This document shows, one piece after another, positions 24,610 to 32,952 of a stretch of DNA of 41,312 nucleotides. The position numbers and the translations under genes are program-made. The stretch covers positions 1 through 41,312 of the forward strand of contig RFZJ01000033.1 in the NCBI GenBank assembly GCA_009920765.1. Direction: 5' to 3'. Position 1 is the first letter of the stretch. Each line of letters begins with the position of its first letter. The DNA is from Planctomycetota bacterium. GTDB lineage: Bacteria > Planctomycetota > Planctomycetia > Gemmatales > Gemmataceae. The notes under the pieces are model-generated. The model saw only the letters and a program-made list of their open reading frames with translations. It did not search any database and was not told where the DNA came from.

Positions 24610-25656
24610 ATGATACATCAATTGGAAATAAGAGAATTTTTAGAGCAGTCGCAGGGGCATCTTGCACTTGATGTCAGAAGCGAAGGCGAATACGACCATG
24701 GCCGAATACCCGGGGTGGTCAACCTTCCTTTGTTCAACAACCATGAGCGGGAGATTGTGGGAACTGCGTACAAGCAAAAAAGCAGGCGCGAGGCGACCCT
24801 GCTGGGCTTGGATTTTGCCAGCAAAAAGATGTCAGATTTTGTTCGCTTCATCCAACCCAGGTTGAGGGATAACAAGGTGTTTGTTCATTGTTGGCGTGGA
24901 GGTATGCGCAGCGAGAGCATGGCTTGGTTGTTTAATCTTTTTGAACACGAAGTGTTTATTCTGCAAGGCGGGTATAAATCGTTTCGGAATCATGTGCTTG
25001 AAGTTCTGGATAAACCATTTAATTATCTGGTGCTTGGTGGTAGGACGGGATCAGGTAAAACCGCAATACTTCAACAGTTAAAATCCTTGGGAGAGCAGGT
25101 CATCGATCTTGAAGGATTGGCACATCACAAGGGATCGGCCTTTGGTGGTTTGGGGCAGTTGCACCCGCAACCCTCCAACGAGCAGTTTGAAAACCTTCTT
25201 GCAACGCAATTGAAAAAATTTGATTTGGAACGCAGGGTCTGGGTCGAAGACGAAAGCCGCTCGGTTGGCAAAGTTTTGTTGCCCGAATTGTTTTGGAAAA
25301 AACTCCTGGTGGCGCCCTCCATCATCATCAATCTTCCATTGGAAGTGCGTGTTCAAAGGTTGAAGGCAGACTATGGGGAAAATGAAGTTGATGGACTGCG
25401 AAATTCGATCAACAACATCAAGAAAAGATTGGGGCCCGATTGTTTTGAGAAAGCGCTTTGCGCCCTTGAACAAAAGGATTTTGCTGGGGTTGCCCAGCTC
25501 GTTTTAGGTTACTACGACAAGCTTTATGACAAAGGTATTGCCAACAAACTGAATCCTAATATTTGCCAGATGAATTTCGCAACCGATCGTATTGATCATA
25601 TCGCTAAACAGCTGCAAGAAGCCGATTTAGCGGCTTTATTCGCTTTTAAGGGATAA
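24610..25656 (+). CDS. mnmH: tRNA 2-selenouridine synthase MnmH (SelU/YbbB)
   Basis: MnmH replaces sulfur of 2-thiouridine at the wobble position of Lys, Glu and Gln tRNAs with selenium through a geranylated intermediate. The N-terminal rhodanese domain (about 1-130) ends in the active-site loop VHCWRGGMRSES, with Cys94. The C-terminal domain has a P-loop GRTGSGKT (residues 144-151) and the family phrases 'IDLEGLAHHKGSAFGGLG' and 'WVEDESRSVGKV'. Length, 348 aa, fits the family. No selenophosphate synthase gene (selD) is in the window, but it is needed for the reaction. The gene is divergent from the transglutaminase gene. Confidence 0.96.
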   Translation: MIHQLEIREFLEQSQGHLALDVRSEGEYDHGRIPGVVNLPLFNNHEREIVGTAYKQKSRREATLLGLDFASKKMSDFVRFIQPRLRDNKVFVHCWRGGMRSESMAWLFNLFEHEVFILQGGYKSFRNHVLEVLDKPFNYLVLGGRTGSGKTAILQQLKSLGEQVIDLEGLAHHKGSAFGGLGQLHPQPSNEQFENLLATQLKKFDLERRVWVEDESRSVGKVLLPELFWKKLLVAPSIIINLPLEVRVQRLKADYGENEVDGLRNSINNIKKRLGPDCFEKALCALEQKDFAGVAQLVLGYYDKLYDKGIANKLNPNICQMNFATDRIDHIAKQLQEADLAALFAFKG

Positions 25657-25857
25657 AAATGGGCGGGAAATGCTTTAGTACTTAATCGTTAAAGTCGTCA
25701 ATATTGCAGAAAAACCACTAATATTAAGTTTTGGCACTTTTTTGACGATATTAGTGATTGATCGAATCAATTGCAAAAGGTAGAATCAGTCTTTAGGTTT
25801 AGGAAGTTTTGCCCCTACATTAATCCTACCTCCCGCCTTTGTAATGGAGAATTCAAC

Positions 25858-26163
25858 ATGGAACAGAAATTTGAAGGAACTCCTAAATCGGAAATCCGCA
25901 TGGATGGACATAAACTTGTACGCACTGAGGTTTCCAATGACTGGGGTTCTCTTTTGCGCTGGGTGATCACCCAGAACGGCAAAGAGGTTAACGTGCATAA
26001 TGCCAGGCCAATGCTAAATTATGAACCTAAGCTTTCCACCAAGGGAAGTCATGAAGCTGTACTTCAAATGTGGAAGTATGTTGATTACAAAAAAGATGCT
26101 CAAGGCGAATTTACCAATAGTAAGTTTGTTGAAGTCTCCAACAAAATAGCCTTCACTGTCTAG
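25858..26163 (+). CDS. Small conserved-looking protein of unknown function (101 aa)
   Basis: ATG 25858 is preceded by GGAG at about eleven bases. The product begins MEQKFEGTPKSEIRMDGHK and has a mixed strand/turn composition, 'LRWVITQNGKEVNVHNARP' and 'VLQMWKYVDYKKDAQGEF'. No signal peptide or membrane segment is present, and I do not recognise a family. It ends 56 bases before the DUF1501 gene and reads the same way, so it may be cotranscribed with that operon. An in-frame TTG at 25771 would extend the N-terminus by 29 residues and lacks a ribosome site. Confidence 0.65.
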   Translation: MEQKFEGTPKSEIRMDGHKLVRTEVSNDWGSLLRWVITQNGKEVNVHNARPMLNYEPKLSTKGSHEAVLQMWKYVDYKKDAQGEFTNSKFVEVSNKIAFTV

Positions 26164-26219
26164 TATCACTCCGCCAGTATTTCAAAGATTACTCACCAGA
26201 TAATTACGGAGCCATTGCA

Positions 26220-27599
26220 ATGTTAAATATTGGAAAAGAGCGCGTTCCCTTGTGTGAAGGCCCTTCAAGGCGAAGTTTCCTGCAGTTGGGAACAACAGGC
26301 ATGGCAACCCTTTCGTTGCCCACGCTGTTTAAGTTGGAAGCCTTGGGCGCAGTTAAAAATTCGGATGCGAAAATTCGAAATTGTATCACCATTTTTTTGG
26401 TTGGTTCGCCCGGCCAGCTTGATACCTGGGATATGAAACCCGATGCGCCTGCTGAGGTACGTGGCAAATTCAAGCCGGTGCAGACCAATGTCAATGGCAT
26501 TCAAATCTGTGAACACTTTCCAATGATGTCCAAGATGATGGACAAAGTTGCTTTGATCAGAAGTTTGCATCACCGTACTGGTGCGACCCACGAAAACGGC
26601 CAGCGCTGGATGATGACAGGCCATGATTTTAATGCAGATAGCGTCAAGCCCCACCTTGGTAGTGTTATTTCCAGGGTTTTTGGTCAAAAAGGCGAGCTTC
26701 CTTGTAATATCGTGCTTCCCGGCCCTATCGGCAATACGGGCGCTGGCCCGTTGCATGGGCAGACTTCTGGTTACTTGGGCAGTGCCCATGAGCCTTTCTT
26801 TCTGAACTCCGACCCCGCCAACAAAGATTTTAAAGTGGGAGACCTCGAAGTTGCCCAAGGTCAGGGGAATAACCGTCTTGATGCCCGCAAACAACTTCTG
26901 ACCCAACTTGATGATATTCAACGCAGAACTGAATCCCGCAGCACCCAGATGCATGATAGTGCTTACGATCGGGCTTTCAGGCTTTTAACTTCCCCCAAGG
27001 CTAAACAAGCTTTTGATCTGAACCAGGAAAATGAAAAGCTGCGTGACCGCTACGGTCGCAATACTTTTGGCCAAAGCTGCCTGATGGCACGCAGAATGGT
27101 CGAAAATGGTGTGCGCTTTGTAACAGTCAATCATTTTGATACCGTGTTTAATCTTTCGTGTTGGGATATGCACGCAGATGGTGGTGGCCTCAACAACACT
27201 TATCTCGATTACGAAAGACTTCTTTGTCCTCAGTTTGACATTGCGTTTACTGCTCTTCTAGAAGACCTTCAACAAAGGGGCATGCTTGAAGAAACCGTGG
27301 TTGCAGTGCTTAGCGAGTTTGGTCGAACCCCCAGGATTAATCCCAAGGGTGGCCGAGATCATTACCCCAATGCCTGGACGAACTTCCTGGCAGGTGGCAA
27401 TATTCGCGGGGGCCAGGTGATTGGTTCAACCGATAAGATTGGTTCAAGGCCAAATGATTTCCCAGTCGAGCCACCTCAAATTCTTGCATCTATTTATCAT
27501 GCAATGGGAATTAACTTGGATACCACAATGATGCCCGGGCCGGGCGATAGACCTGTTCGACTTGTGGAAGCAGAACCAATCCGTCAACTGTTCTCCTGA
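26220..27599 (+). CDS. DUF1501 Tat-exported protein, copy 2
   Basis: A Tat motif SRRSFLQLG at residues 16-24 precedes the hydrophobic segment. The DUF1501 signature phrases are 'TIFLVGSPGQLDTWDMKPDAPAEVRG', 'CEHFPMMSKMMDKVALIRS', 'HENGQRWMMTGHDF', 'LMARRMVENGVRFVTV', 'WDMHADGG' and 'LSEFGRTPRINPKGGRDHYP'. Compared with copy 1 (8680-10005) it retains a conserved 'TGH' and 'DHYPNAW' metal-site style. It begins an operon with two large exported proteins downstream, the usual planctomycete arrangement. No enzymatic role is established for the family. Confidence 0.94.
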   Translation: MLNIGKERVPLCEGPSRRSFLQLGTTGMATLSLPTLFKLEALGAVKNSDAKIRNCITIFLVGSPGQLDTWDMKPDAPAEVRGKFKPVQTNVNGIQICEHFPMMSKMMDKVALIRSLHHRTGATHENGQRWMMTGHDFNADSVKPHLGSVISRVFGQKGELPCNIVLPGPIGNTGAGPLHGQTSGYLGSAHEPFFLNSDPANKDFKVGDLEVAQGQGNNRLDARKQLLTQLDDIQRRTESRSTQMHDSAYDRAFRLLTSPKAKQAFDLNQENEKLRDRYGRNTFGQSCLMARRMVENGVRFVTVNHFDTVFNLSCWDMHADGGGLNNTYLDYERLLCPQFDIAFTALLEDLQQRGMLEETVVAVLSEFGRTPRINPKGGRDHYPNAWTNFLAGGNIRGGQVIGSTDKIGSRPNDFPVEPPQILASIYHAMGINLDTTMMPGPGDRPVRLVEAEPIRQLFS

Positions 27600-27654
27600 T
27601 CATGATTGTTTCAATTGCAAGAGGTCGTGTTTAAAAGTTAATTGGAATGAGTAG

Positions 27655-29961
27655 ATGAACAGATTCCTGCAATTGACTTTCAGTTTGTTCTTTTTGGCAT
27701 TTATCGCTAACGCCTCTGAACCACTGGTTCGTACGGTGGATGTAAGGGGATTGCAGGTTGGTGCGGTTACCACTCTGGTTTTTGAGGGGGATGGCTTTGG
27801 TAAATCCCCAAAACTCTTACTGCCATTCAATGTCACCCCCGTTCTTAAGACAGGTTCAACCGAAAAGAAAGCCAGCTTCGATATCACCTTGCCTGCCGAT
27901 ATCGCACCAGGATTTTACCAGTGCAGTTTAGTTGCAGAAGGTGGCGTCAGTCTGCCTGTGCTATTGGGTATAGATCACTTAGTGCAAAAACCCTTTGCGG
28001 TTTCCATTGATCAACCATTACCGATCGCACTGCATGGCACCATTGCAGGAAGTCAGATATTAGAGACAAAGTTTCAAGGGAAAAAAGGGCAGCAGTTGAT
28101 GGTGGAAGTGGAAGCGCAAAAACTCGGCTCCAAACTGCAACCTGTATTGCATCTTTATAACTCCAAGAAACTTCAAATAGCTTGGTCTTGGCCCGTGCCC
28201 CATTTGTTTGGCGACACCCGGTTGGAAACAACCCTGCCCGAGGATGATACCTATACCATTGCGCTACACGATCTCGAATATGCAGCAGGTGCACCCGGTA
28301 TATTTCGCATGAAGGTGGGCAAGTGGGAGTTTTTTGACCAGGTCATTCCGACAGTGGTTGCAGAAGGCAGGGTAAAAGCGGTTGAACTGATGGGAAATAT
28401 GCCGGTCGCAAAGCTGAATATGCCAACTACCAAAGGGCCTGGTTCTGTCGTGCTTCCGTGGCCAAACCAGGGGAAATGGTCTGGCTTGCGGCCTTTTGTG
28501 CAATCCGGATCTTTTAAGGAGTTTGTTGAAACTCAGTCTCCCCCCATGCAGGAATTAGTGGGTTTACCTTTGATGGTTCATGGCAAACTTTCGTCACCCA
28601 ATGAAGAAGATCGTTATTTGTTGAAATGCATCCCCAAATCAAAGTTGCGGTTCGATGTGTTTGCAGAGAGGATTGGCTCCGCGGTTGATGCAGGATTTGT
28701 CCTGCGAAATGATAAAGGGGTTGAGATAGCCCGATCTGAAGACAGACCAGGTTCTTCTGACCCGCTTCTGGAATTTACCGTGCCCGATAATATCTCCTCC
28801 ATTCAAGTTTGCGTGATCGATACTCAGGGAAGGGGCGGCCCAAAGGCAAATTACAGGCTGGGGATTGAAGATATCAGCGCTCCGGAGACTTCTGCCAACA
28901 TTAACTTGATCACTCCTGTTCAGAGGTTTTCGCTTGGTACCAACAGCACCACCGTGTTCCCTGTTTGGGTTACCAGAAATGGCTATCAAGGCAAAATAGA
29001 TGTTCAGTTTTCCCAGTTGCCCAAAGGTGTAAAACTTGAAGGTAATTCGATTCCGCCTGAAGCCGATGGCGCGCTTATTACTGTGACTACAAATACAGAA
29101 GCGACCCAACCTGTTGTTACAACTCTCATAGGTAAAAATGATAAAGGTATTGATTCCGAAGTCGGGGTGTTAAATCACCCACTTCAAAGATTGCAACCAT
29201 GGATGGCTAGCGAAATCGCAGTTGCCCCCATCTCCGAAAAAGCCCCCAGCCTTTCAATTGCTTGGAATAATCTGCCTAAAAATACTGCTATTGTCCCGGG
29301 CATGAAGTTGAATCTGCCCGTTAAGGTAAACCGTGAAGATCTTGCTAGCGTTGTTAGGCTAACACTTATCACCAGTCAAAACGCACCGAAAGTGAATAAT
29401 CAACCTGATCCCAAGGTTAACCTTAAAGCCGAGAAGGCCGTTGAAGTTCTAGCAAAGGCCAGCGATGCAACTATTACCGTTGCGGTTCCCGTGGGGCCAT
29501 TTCCAGCATCTGTTTACGATCTCACCCTTCAGGCTGAATTGCTAAGTGCGAATAAGCAAGCTGTGCTTGCAACTGCATATGCCCCTGTCCTGCGATTGCC
29601 TTTAAGAATCCCCTTGGTGGTTTCGATCGAAAAGCCCGGAAAGTTGGAAACACTTTTTGATGCGAAAAAGGGATCTGAATTTACCTTCAAGGGAAAAATA
29701 GAACGTAGCGATGGCTTGGCGGGCGATGTTACCCTTGCGGTAACAGGTTTGCCTGCTGGGGCCAGGTTTGAGCCAGCCCTTGTCAAAGCAGATAAAACCG
29801 AGTTTGATGGCAAGATAATCCTGCCAGCCACATTAATGCCCAACGAATACAAGGGAATAAAACTTACTGCGTCGGGTGTGCCGGATGCCAAGGCTCCTGC
29901 AGTAAAAGTGAATAGTAAAGAGGTTGAATTGGTGTTGGTATTAAAGCCCGCACTAAAATAA
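27655..29961 (+). CDS. Exported Ig/PPC-like multi-domain protein
   Basis: The 768-residue product has a signal peptide (1-20, cleavage after ANAS). It then has several beta-sandwich domains: an N-terminal IPT-like 'VRTVDVRGLQVGAVTTLVFEGDGFG', a PPC-type (peptidase pre-C-terminal) domain 'FQGKKGQQLMVEVEAQKLGSKLQPVLHLY...LEYAAGAPGIFRMKV', and repeated Ig-like domains to the C-terminus. No enzyme motif is visible, so it is likely a binding or scaffold protein of the cell surface or periplasm. It lies 55 bp after the DUF1501 stop and 26 bp before the DUF1549 gene. Such PPC proteins are regular partners of DUF1501/1549 operons. Confidence 0.88.
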   Translation: MNRFLQLTFSLFFLAFIANASEPLVRTVDVRGLQVGAVTTLVFEGDGFGKSPKLLLPFNVTPVLKTGSTEKKASFDITLPADIAPGFYQCSLVAEGGVSLPVLLGIDHLVQKPFAVSIDQPLPIALHGTIAGSQILETKFQGKKGQQLMVEVEAQKLGSKLQPVLHLYNSKKLQIAWSWPVPHLFGDTRLETTLPEDDTYTIALHDLEYAAGAPGIFRMKVGKWEFFDQVIPTVVAEGRVKAVELMGNMPVAKLNMPTTKGPGSVVLPWPNQGKWSGLRPFVQSGSFKEFVETQSPPMQELVGLPLMVHGKLSSPNEEDRYLLKCIPKSKLRFDVFAERIGSAVDAGFVLRNDKGVEIARSEDRPGSSDPLLEFTVPDNISSIQVCVIDTQGRGGPKANYRLGIEDISAPETSANINLITPVQRFSLGTNSTTVFPVWVTRNGYQGKIDVQFSQLPKGVKLEGNSIPPEADGALITVTTNTEATQPVVTTLIGKNDKGIDSEVGVLNHPLQRLQPWMASEIAVAPISEKAPSLSIAWNNLPKNTAIVPGMKLNLPVKVNREDLASVVRLTLITSQNAPKVNNQPDPKVNLKAEKAVEVLAKASDATITVAVPVGPFPASVYDLTLQAELLSANKQAVLATAYAPVLRLPLRIPLVVSIEKPGKLETLFDAKKGSEFTFKGKIERSDGLAGDVTLAVTGLPAGARFEPALVKADKTEFDGKIILPATLMPNEYKGIKLTASGVPDAKAPAVKVNSKEVELVLVLKPALK

Positions 29962-29987
29962 CAACAGATATTACAGAGGTTAGCACA

Positions 29988-32423
29988 GTGAATATAACAT
30001 TGCTTTTAACTGTTCTTGGTTTTCAAGTTGCAGCAGATGCTTTACCAACGGGGCCCGTGCTAATCGCACCAACCTCGATGGTTCTTACCCACTTAAGGCA
30101 GCCAAGATCGTTGCAGGTGTTGGGGACTTCTGCGGAAGGTTATACCCTCGATCTGGCTAAAGACACCAAATTTGTAAGCGCAGGACCTGCCATTGCTCGC
30201 GTGGATGAAAATGGCTGGGTCCATCCGGTATCCAATGGCACCACGATGATTTCAGTAACTGTGCAGGGAAAAACAAGCACCGTTCCTGTTGAAGTTAAAC
30301 TGCCCAAGGAAGAACCAAAGTACAGTTTTCTGCATGAAGTGATGCCTGTACTTTCGCAATCAGGTTGTAACGCAGGTGCATGCCATGGTTATTCGCTAGG
30401 GAAGAACGGATTTAAATTGTCTCTTCGGGGTTCAGACCCGATGTTGGATTATCCGTCAATTGCCCGTGAGTTTTTTGGCAGAAGGGTTGATGTTTTAAAA
30501 CCTGATGCCAGCTTGATTGTTGCGAAAAGCAGGGGCGATGCTGCCCATGAAGGCGGTGCCCGCATTGCCAAAAACAGCCTTGCAGACATCATCATGGTCA
30601 ATTGGATTCGCCAGGGTACTCCTGATGATTCCAAAGATACCTTGCAGGTTACCGGCGTTCGTATGGTGCCCCAGAAGCTTGTTTTGCAACCAGGGCAGAA
30701 ACACAAACTCCAGCTTATTGCAGATTACAATAACGGCTCGACCAGGGATGTTACCAAGCTTGGTATCTTTACTGTAAATAATGATCAATTTGCCAAGGTT
30801 GACGAACAGGGCATGGTCACTGCTGGTGATGCCGGGGAAACCGCAATCGTCGGAAGGTTTGAGCGCACCTTTGCTGCAACGGGTGTACTTGTACTTTTAG
30901 ATACCAAGGGTTTTGTTCCAACTCCCGTGCCACAAAACCATATCGTGGATCGGGCGGTGATCGAAAAACTCAATCATCTTAAAATCAAACCATCAGAATT
31001 ATGTTCGGATGAAGATTTTCTGCGCAGGGTGTATGTTGATCTTATTGGGGTGCAACCAAAGCCTGATGAAACAAGATCGTTCCTTGCGAACAAGAATTCA
31101 AACAAGCGCAATGAAGTGATAGCATCCCTGTTTGAAAGGCCGGAGTTCATTGATCATTGGTCGCTGAAATGGGGTGATTTGTTGCAGAATTCGCGCAATT
31201 CCGCCAGTTCGCAATCTGTCTACATGTTTCGTGAATTCATTCGCGGTGCAGTTGCTTCCAACATGCCCATGGATAAATTAGCAACCCGTTTGGTTACTGC
31301 TAGGGGAGGCATCAATGATGATCCCGCATCCGTTTATTTCACCATAAGTAAAGATACGAATGATACGGTGGAAAGGGTGACGCAGGTTTTTTGTGGCGTA
31401 AGGATGCTTTGTGCACGATGCCACCCGCATCCAATGGAAAACTGGACACAGGCAGACTACTTCGGGCTTGCAAGCTTCTTTTCGCAAGTTGCAATGCGTC
31501 AAGATTCCCGTTATCAGAATGTTCCCAATACCAAGGTGGTACAGTTAAACTTGCCTGCAGGGTTTGCTACCAATCCCCGCACAGGTCAGGCCCAACCTCC
31601 CCGATTTCTAGGGGGCATAGAACCCAAGCAAACTCCGGGTGTTGATCGCAGGGATGCCTATGCCTCATGGCTTGTTTCGCCCGATAACATTTTCTTTGCC
31701 CGTGGCTTGGCAAATCGCGTCTGGAGCTATTTTTTCCACCGTGGCATCATCGATCCAGTCGATGATATTCGCAGCACTAATCCACCCATCAATCCTGCAC
31801 TTTTGGATGCCCTTACCAAGGATTTTATCGATAACAAGTACGACATCAGGAAGCTGATGCAGCGTATTGTTTCTTCTGAAACTTATCAGCGAAGCAGTAT
31901 CAGCAACGATAGCAACAAGCATGATGAGCAGAATTTTTCCCGTATGATCCCCAGGCGGATTCCTGCGGAAGCCCTTCTTGATTCCTTGGTGCAAGCCACA
32001 GGCGTGCCTGAAAATTATAGCGGTGCACCCGGTGGTTTTCGTGCTGCGCAGCTTCCCGATGGTAATGTCGAAAGTTCTTTCCTAAAACTTTTTGGCAAAC
32101 CCCAGCGCATGGATGCCTGCGAATGCGAACGGGATAATGGCTCAAACATGTTGCAAGCTCTTCACTTCATCAATGGCAAAAGCATCATGGGCAGATTACA
32201 AAACCCAGCAGCACGGCCAGCTATTGCTGTTAGGCTTAAAACGCCAGATTCCGAATTGGTAAGCGATTTATATCTTTGGTGTTTTGCAAGGTTGCCTAAT
32301 GCCAAAGAAATGGACTTATCCCTGGCATTTTTGAAATCCGCACCTGCAGATAAACGCGCAGAAGCTATTCAGGATTTCATGTGGGCCCTGCTCAATAGCA
32401 AAGATTTCCAGATGCTTCACTAA
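29988..32423 (+). CDS. DUF1549/DUF1553 exported protein with bacterial Ig-like N-terminus
   Basis: The product begins with GTG 29988 and a short signal-like stretch. Residues about 25-110 resemble a BIG2-like domain. A cytochrome-like motif C-N-A-G-A-C-H starts at residue 127; its spacing (C-x4-CH) is unlike a standard CxxCH and is typical of this planctomycete family. DUF1549 follows (PSELCSDEDFLRRVYVDLIGVQP, 'PEFIDHWSLKWGDLLQNSR'), then an 'RVTQVFCGVRMLCARCHPHP' CxxCH (CARCH) motif. DUF1553 ends the protein ('FFARGLANRVWSYFFHRGIIDPVDDIRSTNPP'). It is probably a periplasmic heme protein linked to the DUF1501 partner, but its reaction is unknown. Confidence 0.93.
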   Translation: MNITLLLTVLGFQVAADALPTGPVLIAPTSMVLTHLRQPRSLQVLGTSAEGYTLDLAKDTKFVSAGPAIARVDENGWVHPVSNGTTMISVTVQGKTSTVPVEVKLPKEEPKYSFLHEVMPVLSQSGCNAGACHGYSLGKNGFKLSLRGSDPMLDYPSIAREFFGRRVDVLKPDASLIVAKSRGDAAHEGGARIAKNSLADIIMVNWIRQGTPDDSKDTLQVTGVRMVPQKLVLQPGQKHKLQLIADYNNGSTRDVTKLGIFTVNNDQFAKVDEQGMVTAGDAGETAIVGRFERTFAATGVLVLLDTKGFVPTPVPQNHIVDRAVIEKLNHLKIKPSELCSDEDFLRRVYVDLIGVQPKPDETRSFLANKNSNKRNEVIASLFERPEFIDHWSLKWGDLLQNSRNSASSQSVYMFREFIRGAVASNMPMDKLATRLVTARGGINDDPASVYFTISKDTNDTVERVTQVFCGVRMLCARCHPHPMENWTQADYFGLASFFSQVAMRQDSRYQNVPNTKVVQLNLPAGFATNPRTGQAQPPRFLGGIEPKQTPGVDRRDAYASWLVSPDNIFFARGLANRVWSYFFHRGIIDPVDDIRSTNPPINPALLDALTKDFIDNKYDIRKLMQRIVSSETYQRSSISNDSNKHDEQNFSRMIPRRIPAEALLDSLVQATGVPENYSGAPGGFRAAQLPDGNVESSFLKLFGKPQRMDACECERDNGSNMLQALHFINGKSIMGRLQNPAARPAIAVRLKTPDSELVSDLYLWCFARLPNAKEMDLSLAFLKSAPADKRAEAIQDFMWALLNSKDFQMLH

Positions 32424-32467
32424 GCCACTGCCGTGGGAAAAGAATCAGTAAAGTAGAAAATTTTGCC

Positions 32468-32535
32468 ACGGAAGGAAGAATAAGCAGAAGATTTGCCACG
32501 GATGAACACGGAATTACACGGAAAGAAGAATAAGC
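32468..32535. repeat. Short direct repeat with CACGGA units
   Basis: Bases 32468-32485 (ACGGAAGGAAGAATAAGC) recur at 32518-32535 with one mismatch (ACGGAAAGAAGAATAAGC), 50 bp apart. Between them lies TTGCCACGGATGAACACGG, a sequence that resembles the common intergenic 'CCACGGATGAACACGGA' repeat seen in many genomes. No coding potential. Confidence 0.7.
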
Positions 32536-32540
32536 GGGTT

Positions 32541-32634
32541 GAACAAAAGGGGTCAGGTCTCTTTTTCAGCACTTAACAACATTTATTCTTGGTTCACACT
32601 CACTGCCGAAAAAGAGACCTGACCCCTTTTGTTC
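32541..32634. repeat. Perfect 27-bp inverted repeat with 40-bp spacer (REP/MITE-like)
   Basis: Bases 32541-32567 and 32608-32634 are perfect reverse complements (27 bp), containing the core GGGGTCAGGTCTC, with a 40-bp spacer. The GGGGTCAGGTCTCTTTTT core is reminiscent of the repeats mobilised by REP-associated Y1 (IS200-like) transposases, from memory. There is no ORF in the spacer. As RNA it would form a very stable long hairpin on either strand. Confidence 0.85.
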
Positions 32635-32658
32635 TTTAAAAGCCAAAGGTTCAAATGG

Positions 32659-32693
32659 AGTAGTTGCAGTGGGGCTTCCCCATCGCAACTACT
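32659..32693. repeat. Hairpin-forming inverted repeat
   Basis: AGTAGTTGC (32659-32667) pairs with GCAACTACT (32685-32693), and an inner GTGGGG/CCCCAT extends the stem after one mismatch. It is a compact hairpin of unknown role. No T-run follows on the plus strand, so a terminator is doubtful. Confidence 0.6.
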
Positions 32694-32812
32694 CTGTCTT
32701 TAAACAAACCCACATCAATCAATGGGAAGTAAAAATGGTGGAGGATAGAAGCCCGGGCTAGCGAAGCGAAGGGCCCTTTTCCCGGAGGGAAGAGGGTTGG
32801 GAGTTGGGGGAA

Positions 32813-32853
32813 GAAAAAGAAAAAGAAAAAGCCCATGGACTGCGTTCCATGGG
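32813..32853 (-). terminator. Intrinsic terminator of the ThuA-like gene
   Basis: On the minus strand, CCCATGGA and TCCATGGG (32832-32839 / 32846-32853) form a hairpin with a 6-nt loop, followed by CTTTTTCTTTTTCTTTTT. This is downstream of the minus-strand ThuA-like stop (32953). A second hairpin with 8-bp arms is at 32887-32910, before it. Confidence 0.75.
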
Positions 32854-32952
32854 TCTCTTGTTTTGAATGATGAAAGTTAAAGGTATACCCACCCAGGGCA
32901 GCGGGTGGGTCTGAAGGCATTAATTCAGAAAAAAGTACCGAAGGCGCTGTGG

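Larger units (their letters stand above)
32424..32952. other. Convergent intergenic region rich in inverted and direct repeats
   Basis: The 529-bp gap separates the convergent DUF1549 and ThuA genes. It holds an 18-bp direct repeat (32468-32535), a perfect 27-bp inverted repeat (32541-32634), a hairpin (32659-32693), a purine-rich tract (about 32770-32830) and two terminator-like hairpins (32832-32853 and 32887-32910). No ORF of note is present. Such convergent gaps often accumulate mobile short repeats. Confidence 0.8.

Noticed and set aside
25695..25756. Overlapping inverted repeats (TCGTCAA/TTGACGA and CACTAATAT/ATATTAGTG) upstream of the 101-aa gene
   Set aside because: The arms are only 7 and 9 bp, the loops are long, and there is no T-run. 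I could not assign a terminator or operator.
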